Below, one piece after another: positions 8,878 through 17,789 of a DNA stretch of 64,000 nt. The stretch is from assembly GCF_000758545.1 (NCBI RefSeq), contig NZ_CP009279.1:4402001-4466000 (forward strand). The letters are read 5' to 3'. Each line of letters begins with the position of its first letter. The first letter of the stretch is position 1. The notes under the pieces were generated by a model that was not told the DNA's origin, ran no database searches, and saw only the letters and a program-made list of their open reading frames with translations. The translations under genes and the position numbers were made by a program. This DNA comes from Paenibacillus sp. FSL H7-0737. Its GTDB lineage: Bacteria > Bacillota > Bacilli > Paenibacillales > Paenibacillaceae.

Positions 8878-9082
8878 GGCACAACACCTCCACTTTCTAA
8901 AAATACAACATATCCTTTAATTCTAACTGAAATCGTTTGACTCTTGCACCCTTATTTTCACAACAACACATAGCTATTTCGAACGATTCTCGATCATATA
9001 AAAATTTATATATTTTATTTGATTATATGTTTTATACTATGACTATTACATATAGTGGAAAGAATATGAGAGGTGAATAGCA

Positions 9083-10546
9083 GTGCGGTCCAATGAATTC
9101 CAAAGTTTTGATTTTGCTTTTACACATGCTGTAATTGGAATGGCTCTAGTTTCGTTAGATGGAACGTTCCTAAAATGGAATTCAGCCCTAAGTACCCTAT
9201 TGGGATATGATCATAACGAGTTAATAACACCTTCACCATCCGTCCGAACCCTTCTAAGTCAGATCCATGAAATTGCTGAGCTTGGAAGGTCTCTTTCCTC
9301 TATGAACATCCATCCGCATCGATTCCAACAGGACTACTACCTACCAACCGGACAGCTGTTATCAATAGAGATCTCCATATCTATCGTTTCTGATGCTAAT
9401 GGTGCATCCCTATATTATTTTACTCAATTTGAGAACAAGACCTTGATCAGGCATATAGAAAATCAGCTGCAAGAAGCGGAAAGCAGTCTACTAGAAAAAG
9501 ATAAATCATTCCTGCAACTCCTGGAGGGATTACCTCTGACCGTTGTTATTACAGTAAAAGGGATTATTCAGTATGTGAATTCAGCGGGCTTACAGTTAAT
9601 CCATGCGGAGAGCCTGAATCAATTGGTGGGTACATCCACTACTAATATTGTAGACCTTTCCAATCATGCTATCCTCCAAGAACGAAGGGAAAGATATTAC
9701 AGTGGTGACACGATTGGCTCTGTTTGCTACTTAATTAATTGCTTAAATGGTCAGCAGAAATTTGTGGATGGATTCACATTACCGATTATCTTCAATGGAA
9801 ACAAGGCATTTATCGGAATATTTAAAGATGTCTCTCAGCAAATGCTGGAAGAAGAACGGCTAATCCAATCCGAGAAATTATCTACCGCAGGGCAATTAGC
9901 AGCTGGAATCGCTCATGAAATCAGAAATCCGCTTACCGCCATTAACGGCTTTATGAAGCTGCTTCGCTCTTCCGAGCGCATGAATGATAAATATTTTTTC
10001 ATTATTGAGTCAGAATTGAAACGCATCGAATTTATCGTCAACGAGCTGCTGGTCTTATCCAAGCCACAAACGACGCATGTCAGTAAACCAGTGGATTTAT
10101 TATCTTTACTAGAACAAGTCACCACACTAATGAATGGACAAGCTGCACTGAAAAACCTTCAGATCCTCCCTGTCTGTACAGATCACTCCATATGGGTCCA
10201 TGGTGAGGCTTATCAGCTGAAACAGGTATTTATTAATTTACTTAAAAATGCGATGGAAGCAATGAATAGTGGAGGAAACATATATATTCATGTGCTTACG
10301 AATGAAAGCGAAGCCCGAATCAGCGTGCAAGATGAAGGTTGCGGGATGACAGAGGAACAGATTAAAGCACTTGGTAAACCATTTTATACGACAAAAGAAA
10401 CAGGAACAGGCCTTGGATTTATGATCACGCAGAATATTGTACATAATCATGGCGGAGCGATCACTGTAGAAAGTGTTCCTGAGCAAGGCACTACATTTAC
10501 GGTAACCATTCCAAAAATTTTAGAGCCAGAGGAAGCTGTCATATAA
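9083..10546 (+). CDS. Soluble PAS-domain histidine kinase, sporulation KinA-like
   Basis: This 487-residue protein has no membrane segment. Two PAS domains (about 10-115 and 142-252) precede a HisKA dimerisation helix with the phospho-acceptor H278 in AHEIRNPLTAINGFMKLL, then an HATPase domain (N box NLLKNAMEAM, G1 DEGCGM, G2 TGLGF). The HEIRNPLT motif with cytosolic PAS sensors is the pattern of KinA/KinC/KinE-type kinases that feed phosphate to Spo0F. No response regulator gene is adjacent, which fits an orphan phosphorelay kinase. Start is GTG 9083 with AGGTGA upstream. The sporulation role is inference. Confidence 0.88.
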   Translation: MRSNEFQSFDFAFTHAVIGMALVSLDGTFLKWNSALSTLLGYDHNELITPSPSVRTLLSQIHEIAELGRSLSSMNIHPHRFQQDYYLPTGQLLSIEISISIVSDANGASLYYFTQFENKTLIRHIENQLQEAESSLLEKDKSFLQLLEGLPLTVVITVKGIIQYVNSAGLQLIHAESLNQLVGTSTTNIVDLSNHAILQERRERYYSGDTIGSVCYLINCLNGQQKFVDGFTLPIIFNGNKAFIGIFKDVSQQMLEEERLIQSEKLSTAGQLAAGIAHEIRNPLTAINGFMKLLRSSERMNDKYFFIIESELKRIEFIVNELLVLSKPQTTHVSKPVDLLSLLEQVTTLMNGQAALKNLQILPVCTDHSIWVHGEAYQLKQVFINLLKNAMEAMNSGGNIYIHVLTNESEARISVQDEGCGMTEEQIKALGKPFYTTKETGTGLGFMITQNIVHNHGGAITVESVPEQGTTFTVTIPKILEPEEAVI

Positions 10547-10573
10547 CATAAGAAGTCCCGGAAACGCAACATC

Positions 10574-10606
10574 GTGCAAGAATGCACCTGATTTTCACAT
10601 TATAAT
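10574..10606 (+). promoter_or_regulatory. Possible promoter of the AraC-EamA operon
   Basis: A small hairpin GTGCA-AGAA-TGCAC (10574-10587) is followed by TATAAT at 10601-10606, 32 bp before the GTG start of the AraC gene. No convincing -35 is present at the correct distance, which would suit an activator-dependent promoter, with the hairpin arms as a possible operator. Low certainty. Confidence 0.35.
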
Positions 10607-10638
10607 GCTTATACATAACTGGAAAAGAAGGTGCAGCA

Positions 10639-11490
10639 GTGACTCGTGAAGTTCGGACCATCGTCTTCGATAGCGGCTTGAATTTTGAGGCGTATCGCTT
10701 TGAAGGGATCATGCAAAAATTCCCTAACCATTTTCATGACTATTACGTTATAGGTTTTATTGAACAAGGCAAAAGACTTATGATTTGTAACAATGAAGAA
10801 CATATCCTTAACAGCGGAGATGTTATCATCTTTAATCCGCAAGATACCCACAACTGTGAACCGATGGACGGAAACTCTTTTGATTACCGCGCCTTCAATA
10901 TTCAGCCTGAGATAATGCGTAAGTATGTGCTTGAAATTACCGGCATGGACTACTTGCCTCGGTTCACACATAATGCGCTATACCAAAGTGAACTGGCAAC
11001 CTCATTACACGATCTACATCAAATGATATTAGAGGATCAAACTGATTTTCAAAAAGAAGAATTGTTTCTGTTTCTCCTGGAGCAGCTTCTGAGGGAATAT
11101 TCCGATGCAGAGCCTTTCTATTCTTCACAAGACCTTACCTCTGAAATCAAAACCATTTGCGAATACATAGAGACTCATTATGCGCAGAATATTACCCTCA
11201 ATCAATTAAGTGAATTGACAAGCTTAAGCAAATATCATTTACTGCGTTTATTTACCAGACAAAAAGGGATATCTCCTTATCGATACTTGGAAACCATTCG
11301 GATTATTCAGGCCAAGCGACTTTTAGAACAAGGAGTACTCCCCATAGAAGTGGCCTCACTAACCGGATTCAGCGATCAGAGCCATTTCACAAATTTTTTC
11401 AAAAAATTGATTGGCTTAACCCCTAAGCAATACATGCGTATATTTATTCAGCAGCCGGGCCAAACGCGATCAACGGAACGCATGATATGA
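10639..11490 (+). CDS. AraC-family regulator with N-terminal cupin sensor
   Basis: This 283-residue protein has an AraC-binding cupin domain (about 15-150; HFHDYYVIGFIEQGK, GDVIIFNPQDTHNCEP) and two helix-turn-helix motifs at the C-terminus (about 175-275; TLNQLSELTSLSKYHLLRLF, then VASLTGFSDQSHFTNFFKK). Start GTG 10639 has AAGGTG seven bases upstream. The stop overlaps the start of the EamA transporter gene by four bases (ATGA), so the pair is translationally coupled and the regulator probably controls the exporter. The ligand is unknown. Confidence 0.92.
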   Translation: MTREVRTIVFDSGLNFEAYRFEGIMQKFPNHFHDYYVIGFIEQGKRLMICNNEEHILNSGDVIIFNPQDTHNCEPMDGNSFDYRAFNIQPEIMRKYVLEITGMDYLPRFTHNALYQSELATSLHDLHQMILEDQTDFQKEELFLFLLEQLLREYSDAEPFYSSQDLTSEIKTICEYIETHYAQNITLNQLSELTSLSKYHLLRLFTRQKGISPYRYLETIRIIQAKRLLEQGVLPIEVASLTGFSDQSHFTNFFKKLIGLTPKQYMRIFIQQPGQTRSTERMI

Positions 11491-12374
11491 TGGATCAACG
11501 CAAGACCCATACGGGACATCTGCTGGCACTAATTACGATTATCATCTGGGGAACGACCTTTATCTCTTCAAAAATACTATTAACGGATTTTACGCCTGTT
11601 GAAATTCTGTTCTTCCGCTTTCTTTTGGGTTACTTTGTATTGTTACTGATCTATTCACGTCCAGTGCGAACGAAATCCATTAAGCAAGAATTACTATTTA
11701 TTTCAGCAGGATTATGTGGAATTACTTTATATTTTCTTCTAGAGAACATTGCCCTAGTCTACACCCTTGCTTCCAATGTAGGCGTGATTGTCTCAATTGC
11801 TCCATTCTTCACAGCTGTGATTGCTCACTTCTTTTTGGAGGAAGAGAAATTTCATCGTCAGTTTATATTAGGATTTGTAATTGCGCTGTCTGGAATTATT
11901 TTAATCGGGCTAAATGGAAGTTTTCTTCTAAAACTGAACCCGATCGGAGACCTATTGGCTTTCATAGCCCCTATGGTTTGGGCCATTTACTCTGTATTAA
12001 TGCGAAAAATAAGCGATTTACAGGCTCATACGATTGGGGCTACCCGTAAAGTATTTTTTTATGGAATCTTATTTATGCTGCCAGCTTTATTTATCTTTGA
12101 TTTTCATTTGGATCTAAGTAGATTCAAAGAAATCCAAAATATTACTAACATCCTCTTTTTAGGACTGGGAGCCTCTGCTTTATGTTTTGTCACCTGGAAT
12201 CGGGCTGTAGGAATCTTAGGAGCCGTAAAAACAAGTGTGTACATATATATTGTGCCTGTAGTTACGGTGGCAGCCTCTGCCCTTATCCTGAATGAAAAGA
12301 TCACTTGGGCAACTTTGCTGGGAATCTTCTTGACGCTAACCGGTTCATATATTTCTGAACGCAAACCGAAATAA
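11487..12374 (+). CDS. EamA/DMT-family transporter
   Basis: This 295-residue protein has ten predicted membrane helices in two EamA repeats (about 10-140 and 155-290), starting LALITIIIWGTTFISSK and ending ILTGSYISER-like. DMT family members export amino acids, metabolites or drugs by exchange or proton-driven mechanisms. It overlaps the AraC gene by four bases, which suggests inducible export of the ligand sensed by that regulator. The substrate cannot be deduced. Confidence 0.9.
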   Translation: MMDQRKTHTGHLLALITIIIWGTTFISSKILLTDFTPVEILFFRFLLGYFVLLLIYSRPVRTKSIKQELLFISAGLCGITLYFLLENIALVYTLASNVGVIVSIAPFFTAVIAHFFLEEEKFHRQFILGFVIALSGIILIGLNGSFLLKLNPIGDLLAFIAPMVWAIYSVLMRKISDLQAHTIGATRKVFFYGILFMLPALFIFDFHLDLSRFKEIQNITNILFLGLGASALCFVTWNRAVGILGAVKTSVYIYIVPVVTVAASALILNEKITWATLLGIFLTLTGSYISERKPK

Positions 12375-12436
12375 TCATTCATCTCCTAGAATTAAAATAA
12401 GATGCTATTCCAATATATGGAGTGGATCTAAAAACT

Positions 12437-12459
12437 AATTAGGGAAAACCTCCCTAATT
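12437..12459. repeat. Inverted repeat after the EamA gene
   Basis: Perfect 8-bp arms AATTAGGG and CCCTAATT are separated by seven bases. No T run follows on the plus strand, so it is at best a weak terminator or a processing site for the EamA transcript. Confidence 0.4.
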
Positions 12460-12472
12460 CATCCTAAACGCG

Positions 12473-12522
12473 AAAAAAGGGGCGTACCGGAGTAGCTTAA
12501 TGCTACTTCGGTACGCCCCTTT
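12473..12522 (-). terminator. Strong terminator of the condensin-like operon
   Basis: An 18-bp stem (GGGGCGTACCGGAGTAGC with one mismatch on the other arm) and a short loop is followed on the minus strand by six T (AAAAAA at 12473-12478). On the plus strand it also has TTT, so it may serve both converging transcripts. Confidence 0.9.
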
Positions 12523-12550
12523 CATTATGGACGCTGGTAAACGCTGCTGA

Positions 12551-15500
12551 TCAAAACAGCGAAACAGGAATGAGCTTTCTTCCACCCTTGACTAGGGTGG
12601 ATTCTAACATATCCCCTTTAACGCCTCCGAAATAGAGCTGCCAGTACACACCAAAGCGAACGCTAACGTCATTCTTCACTAGCTCCGGTGGTGTTACAAT
12701 CAGCCACTGAAATTTTAGAGCCTTAGAAATTTCAAATACGGGATCAAGCACGTTATTAGAAACCATTTCTCCAAAAGGATTGTCATATAAAAAGACCGTC
12801 CACCCTTTGTTCTCACGATTCACACGTTTATGTGTCATGATCATCATGGCTACCAGCAGCTGTACAGATTGGCGCTGTCCACCACTGCCGACAGCCTCAT
12901 CCAGCGCACCCCGATTGATGATCTCCCAGTCGGAATAATGATAATCTTCCGGAGCGGCGTAGAGGAAGTAATTTTCCGTTACTGGTTTATATACCTGAAG
13001 AATCGGGAAGCGATTCTGAAGCGCCGCATAGACGATTCGTCCGTCATTTATAACCTCTTTGATTACCAGCGCTGGTACTTGTTCAATCTTTGGATATTTT
13101 GAGAGTAGTTCATTGATACACCGATTGAAATAGTCGCTCACCATCGGTTCTACCTCATCACTTGATCTCGGTATATTGATATTCTTATAATTCAGGCGTA
13201 CCAGCGGGAAGGCATAATTATTCTCGTTATGAATAATCATCCGACGTTCCATTCGCTTCATAATATCAATGATTTGTACTACACGATAAGAAGCCCGGGC
13301 GACCCACATCTTGCGGGACAGATCCATATCCTCCTTATCACTTTGAATGCTCTCAATCTGATCGCGTGAGCTACGTAACATCGAATCTAGGACTTGCTGA
13401 GCAATAGCGAAGTTATCCCAATGAACCGTATTTAAACGATCTAGAATTTTGGTCTCCAGTTCAGAATTCCGTTCGTTTTTGGCAAGTTTTCCGGTTAATG
13501 AATTTTTCTCTTCCTTCACCTTTCTGGAGACCTCGTCCCGTCTAACTCGGCTATCCTTAATACGAAGAAGCCAGTCAGCAACCAGTGACTCACAGCCTTC
13601 TCTTACGCTCAGCATTAATTCTTCTGGCACAGTCCGTAGATTGACCCGATCCTCAATATGTGCATTCATGATCTTGATTTGATTGGATAACGTCTGAATA
13701 AGCGTATCCATTCGTTCCAAAGATCGTTTACACTGGTTAAGCATGAGCTCATTCTCTTGGAAACGCTCTTGAATGTCCGCCTCTTTTTGCTCGAGTGGCT
13801 CATTCCAAATTTCCACGGCACGCTCATGTTTCTCTTTGATTCCTTTTTCTACCTTACGCAATTCCTTCTGCAAATTCTCCAATTCGGTTTGGCAGCGGAT
13901 GAAAGAGTCGTGAACCATCTGATAGTCTTCTTCCAGTGAAGCAGTTTCCGACTTTTGACGGTTTCTTGCAGCCATAATGGATTCAGTAGATTCAGCAGGC
14001 TCTGTTACCTTCCGCCAATTCTCATCCACTTGATTCAGGCTGGCTTCAAGCTCCGTTAGATTCTCGCTCGCCGCTTTAATCTGGGCGGCTCTTGTTCGAA
14101 TTTCAAGCTCATTCTCCGTCAGAGATTGCTGCAGACTTTCAACGGTACTGAGCTGCTGCAACAGAAGGTTCTGCTCTACAGGATCTATTGGTGTGGGGTC
14201 CATATCATCCGAAAGCTGATGATATGTCGGAAATACAATTTCAGGGAACCAATGTTGCAGTCTAGGAAACAGAGCATACTTGGCATCTCCCATCCATTTC
14301 TCACGCTCTCCGCCAAGGCTTACCATTTGCGCTTCAAGATGCTCAAGTTGCTGGTCCTTACTCGCAAGCTCTTTGCTCACTAGACTCTTACGATCTGTAT
14401 ACTTTTTCTTCTCCTTTTGATCCTGCTCATGTTTCTTCGAACGTTCAATCCAACCTTGCAACGCTGCTGCTCTCTGCTCATGCTCTGCACTAAGCGCTTT
14501 ATTCTCGATAAGTTCCCGACCGATCCGAGCAAGCGTGCTCTCGTTCTCATTAATCTCGTTGCTCAGACTGATAATGCTCTGCTGAAGTTCACTTTGCAGT
14601 TTCATAAGAGTATTGCGTTTGGCTGTAATCGTCACAGTGTTCTCTGTTTGATATAACCGCTCATATTCCTGACGCACAGATTTCAACTTCGATAAATAAG
14701 CCTCCGCGTCCTGAAGCACTTGTTCTTGCTCCTTAAGCTTCGCCTGAATACCGCTCTTAAAGTTTAAGAACCGATCTGGCTCCAGTACCATTTGTGGGCC
14801 TTGGTTAGCTAGAAGCTTAAAAGATACTGGATCTGAAGCTACCATCTCTTCACGGATAAAGATTGGCACCGCTGATTTCAGCAGCGTGTCCTTCAGCAAA
14901 TCCGGTTTGATTTTATCAGCTTCGCGCCGGGTAACAATCAGACTATAAGGAAGGAGTGGATAGCGCTCTAGTTCTTCCTCACGTTCAAGGTATGGACGAT
15001 CATTTAAATAGGAACTGCCCGGTGTGGATTGAATCTTGAGCGAATCGAGTGTATCCTTGACCGCGAGAATATCTGAATTCGGCAGCCAGTAGGATTGGTT
15101 CTGAAGTTCCACGTCCATAAGCTGATTGTAGTACTCTCGTCTGGAACGTTTTGTCTGTTGCTCCACTTCATCCATTTTTCGGATAAATCGTAGTTGAATC
15201 GTATCCTGCTCTTCAAAAAGGCCAGTAGCTCCCAAACGATTATGTTCATCAAACATTTCCAGTAGAACAACAATCTGTGACCATAATTGTGATTCTTTAT
15301 AGGTCTGCGAATCAAGCAGTGCCCCAAGCTCGTCTGCCTCTCGTTCATAAGAGCGATGCTTCTCGCTGAGTTCTGCGTGATTCTTATGCAGTGCCAGCTT
15401 TCGGTTCTCTGCCTCTTTATGCTGTTCCTCTAGCACTTCCATATCCAGAATTATCGTTTTGGCAGCTGAAATCGCACGTTGAAGCGCTGCCACCGGAGCA

Positions 15501-17032
15501 TGTGCAGCGTCCTGACCATGCTGAGCTGCGAATGTTCCGAGTTCTTCTGTATATTGACGGATAGATAGCGTCAATTCATTAATTTGGATATCCAGGCCTG
15601 CTAACTCCAACAGAAAGCTCTCCCGCTCCTTGCGCAGACCCTTTTCTTCAGTCGCCAGTGCTCGCTCAGCGTTTCCAAATCCTCTGATCGTTTGTTGCCA
15701 GAGGCTTGACACCACATCCCATTGTTTACGAAGCTTTTCTTTAGCCGTCTGAATGACCTCTTGACGTTCTTTCATCTCCAGAGATCCTTCGATTGCTTGA
15801 ATTTCTTTCTGCCATTGCTCAATTTGTCGTGTGTGGAGCATACGTTTAGCTAAGAAATGAGCCACTTCAAGCTTTTTCTCCTGAGCCTTGGAATCGTCCA
15901 GCCGTCCACGTGCACGTCTCTGATCATCACTAAGCTTTTTGAACTCATCTTGTTTCAGTTCCATTTCTTCCTTGCTGCGCAAATACTTTAGATTGTCCGT
16001 CTCAAATCGCAATTGCTTCGCATCCTGATAACGCCCCGCCAGTTCATTACCAACCTTACTTCGCTCTTCTTCCGCATTTCTCTGTTCTTCATGAATAACC
16101 GTAAAGATCTGACGCCCACGAAGTTCCGTTTCTTGAACAACACTCTCTGCCTCTACTCCTAGCTTCACCAGCTCGTATAAAGGTGCAGCCATGCCAAGAA
16201 ACTCTGTATAGACCTGTTCCCGCTGTTCAAGCATCGGTAGACGCTGAGCTACTGTCGCCGTGTCAATAAACATCCGCTGCAGCGTATTGTCTTCTTCTTT
16301 GGGTCCCTCATTTAGACTGGAACCTATCTCAGGGATAATTAGCTTTTCGAATAAGTTATGGTTGGTAAAGGCATCATTCTTTTTAAAATAACCTTTAATA
16401 CCGCCCTCTTCCCCATTGATCCGCCGCATATTGCGCCACTCGGCGATATGGATATCCCGGGTAGCCAGGAAATCATAATATCTTTTTAAATCCGAGCTAT
16501 GGCTACCAAAAGGTACAATTTCCCCTCGCCGATCTCGTATAAATTGCTGGATCGTTTCAAAACTCGTAGGTTCAGCAGTTTCTTCATCGAAGAGTGGCAA
16601 CGTCGAAAGGGTGAGTTCAGATGCATCGCCATAATCCGTAAGTGCGTATAGAAGGTAATCCACTTTAATATCCTGCTGATCCAGTGAGTTATGTGCCGTC
16701 ATAGCAATACCAGTCGTCATATATTCATTACGCTCATTGTTGTCCAGATGCCATTCGATAGCTACATGAAAGGTGTAAGGTTTAAGTTGTTTTTTATGAT
16801 TATGAAAAAATGCTTCCACCTGGTTCTCACTATCTTTTCCCCATGGCGTTTTGGGCATTAATAACTGAAATATGGATTGCAGCAGTACGCCCTTCCCGCC
16901 ACCATTCATAAGCGTAATAAGCGTATTGCTTGGCCCCTCTTCGTTACAGAGATCCAGAATCATATCATCATATTTCTTGAGCATTTTCTCGTATTTAAGT
17001 CCTGTAATCCGTATGCGTTCAATCCGCGGCAT
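12551..17032 (-). CDS. SMC/MukB/JetC-like coiled-coil ATPase
   Basis: About 1,493 residues with the layout of an SMC-type ATPase. The N-terminal head has a P-loop-like LITLMNGGGKGVLL (NGGGKG at 43-48). A long coiled coil (about 280-640) precedes a globular hinge-like region (about 650-760; WLPNSDI, STPGSSYL, LPYSLIVT). A second coiled coil (about 770-1240) leads to the C-terminal head with GSGGQRQS (ABC signature, 1382-1386) and Walker B VFLYDNPFGE (D1417). The residue after the P-loop Lys is Gly, not Ser/Thr, and Asn follows the Walker B Asp. Expected role is DNA loop extrusion or entrapment with the two upstream proteins. ATG 17032 was chosen (GGTG six bases upstream); GTG 17041 is an alternative. 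It overlaps the MukE-like gene. No JetD/MksG nuclease gene adjoins. Confidence 0.85.
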   Translation of the reverse strand: MPRIERIRITGLKYEKMLKKYDDMILDLCNEEGPSNTLITLMNGGGKGVLLQSIFQLLMPKTPWGKDSENQVEAFFHNHKKQLKPYTFHVAIEWHLDNNERNEYMTTGIAMTAHNSLDQQDIKVDYLLYALTDYGDASELTLSTLPLFDEETAEPTSFETIQQFIRDRRGEIVPFGSHSSDLKRYYDFLATRDIHIAEWRNMRRINGEEGGIKGYFKKNDAFTNHNLFEKLIIPEIGSSLNEGPKEEDNTLQRMFIDTATVAQRLPMLEQREQVYTEFLGMAAPLYELVKLGVEAESVVQETELRGRQIFTVIHEEQRNAEEERSKVGNELAGRYQDAKQLRFETDNLKYLRSKEEMELKQDEFKKLSDDQRRARGRLDDSKAQEKKLEVAHFLAKRMLHTRQIEQWQKEIQAIEGSLEMKERQEVIQTAKEKLRKQWDVVSSLWQQTIRGFGNAERALATEEKGLRKERESFLLELAGLDIQINELTLSIRQYTEELGTFAAQHGQDAAHAPVAALQRAISAAKTIILDMEVLEEQHKEAENRKLALHKNHAELSEKHRSYEREADELGALLDSQTYKESQLWSQIVVLLEMFDEHNRLGATGLFEEQDTIQLRFIRKMDEVEQQTKRSRREYYNQLMDVELQNQSYWLPNSDILAVKDTLDSLKIQSTPGSSYLNDRPYLEREEELERYPLLPYSLIVTRREADKIKPDLLKDTLLKSAVPIFIREEMVASDPVSFKLLANQGPQMVLEPDRFLNFKSGIQAKLKEQEQVLQDAEAYLSKLKSVRQEYERLYQTENTVTITAKRNTLMKLQSELQQSIISLSNEINENESTLARIGRELIENKALSAEHEQRAAALQGWIERSKKHEQDQKEKKKYTDRKSLVSKELASKDQQLEHLEAQMVSLGGEREKWMGDAKYALFPRLQHWFPEIVFPTYHQLSDDMDPTPIDPVEQNLLLQQLSTVESLQQSLTENELEIRTRAAQIKAASENLTELEASLNQVDENWRKVTEPAESTESIMAARNRQKSETASLEEDYQMVHDSFIRCQTELENLQKELRKVEKGIKEKHERAVEIWNEPLEQKEADIQERFQENELMLNQCKRSLERMDTLIQTLSNQIKIMNAHIEDRVNLRTVPEELMLSVREGCESLVADWLLRIKDSRVRRDEVSRKVKEEKNSLTGKLAKNERNSELETKILDRLNTVHWDNFAIAQQVLDSMLRSSRDQIESIQSDKEDMDLSRKMWVARASYRVVQIIDIMKRMERRMIIHNENNYAFPLVRLNYKNINIPRSSDEVEPMVSDYFNRCINELLSKYPKIEQVPALVIKEVINDGRIVYAALQNRFPILQVYKPVTENYFLYAAPEDYHYSDWEIINRGALDEAVGSGGQRQSVQLLVAMMIMTHKRVNRENKGWTVFLYDNPFGEMVSNNVLDPVFEISKALKFQWLIVTPPELVKNDVSVRFGVYWQLYFGGVKGDMLESTLVKGGRKLIPVSLF

Positions 17033-17777
17033 TAATAGCACCGTCTTTCTCAGCTAAAGTTCGTCCGATGAGTTTCTTCAATTCCTGATACCGGTCAACA
17101 TCATGATATAAATACCGCATTCTCTCATAAAGCTCTTCCCGTGGGAATATCCGCTTCTCTGACTCCGAGATGAACACGAGCTTCTCCTCTTCGAGGAGCT
17201 TCATGCCTTCATGAATCAGCCCAATTCGTGAGCCTGCGCCTCTTGTCAGAAGATCGCTCTCTTCCTGACTCTTAGTTTGCATATAGAGGTTAGTCCACAC
17301 CTTGGACATCGCTTGGATATCCAAGCGCCACTGCTGACTAAACCGACCTTCATCATCCATCTGCATCCATGCTTGGAAAAGTGAAGACACCTGATCTGAT
17401 ATCTGTATATAGGACATACTGTCCTGCCCGGACTTAAAGTGAGTCTCGTCCTGATCCATCTCGGCCAGAAACACAAGGATGATGATATTAATGATATGTA
17501 AATGAGTTTTACGCTCAATTCGTGAGTATTTATTCTTCAACTGGGTAAAGTTGGTGGCGAACACTGACCCGAGTGGATTGACCAACAAATGGAGACGGTG
17601 TCCCGAATTCATCACTCGGCAGCCTGCCTCCTTGGCAACATATTGAAGCGCATCATATGTTCCTGCATCCTGCAGGCATTCCGCTGCCGCAGGATCATCG
17701 AGAGGGATTACTTTTTTACGAAGTAATTCAAAAAATAGCCGTGAAGCTTGCTGTACCTGTTCTAATGTATAACTCAT
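17019..17777 (-). CDS. MukE/MksE/JetB-like winged-helix subunit
   Basis: This 252-residue, soluble, mostly helical protein is placed between a kleisin-like gene and an SMC-like gene, exactly where MukE/MksE/JetB genes lie. The N-terminus (EQVQQASRLFFELLRKKVI) and the region GSVFATNFTQLKNKYS are compatible with a paired winged-helix protein. The C-terminal part (GMKLLEEEKLVFISESEKRIFP) reads as a helix plus beta wing. Its stop codon overlaps the SMC gene start by 14 bases, implying coupled synthesis. I recall similar Paenibacillus proteins being grouped as DUF6063, unverified. The MukE role is inferred from position, size and predicted fold rather than strong motif identity. Confidence 0.65.
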   Translation of the reverse strand: MSYTLEQVQQASRLFFELLRKKVIPLDDPAAAECLQDAGTYDALQYVAKEAGCRVMNSGHRLHLLVNPLGSVFATNFTQLKNKYSRIERKTHLHIINIIILVFLAEMDQDETHFKSGQDSMSYIQISDQVSSLFQAWMQMDDEGRFSQQWRLDIQAMSKVWTNLYMQTKSQEESDLLTRGAGSRIGLIHEGMKLLEEEKLVFISESEKRIFPREELYERMRYLYHDVDRYQELKKLIGRTLAEKDGAINAAD

Positions 17778-17789
17778 GCTAGTAACCTC

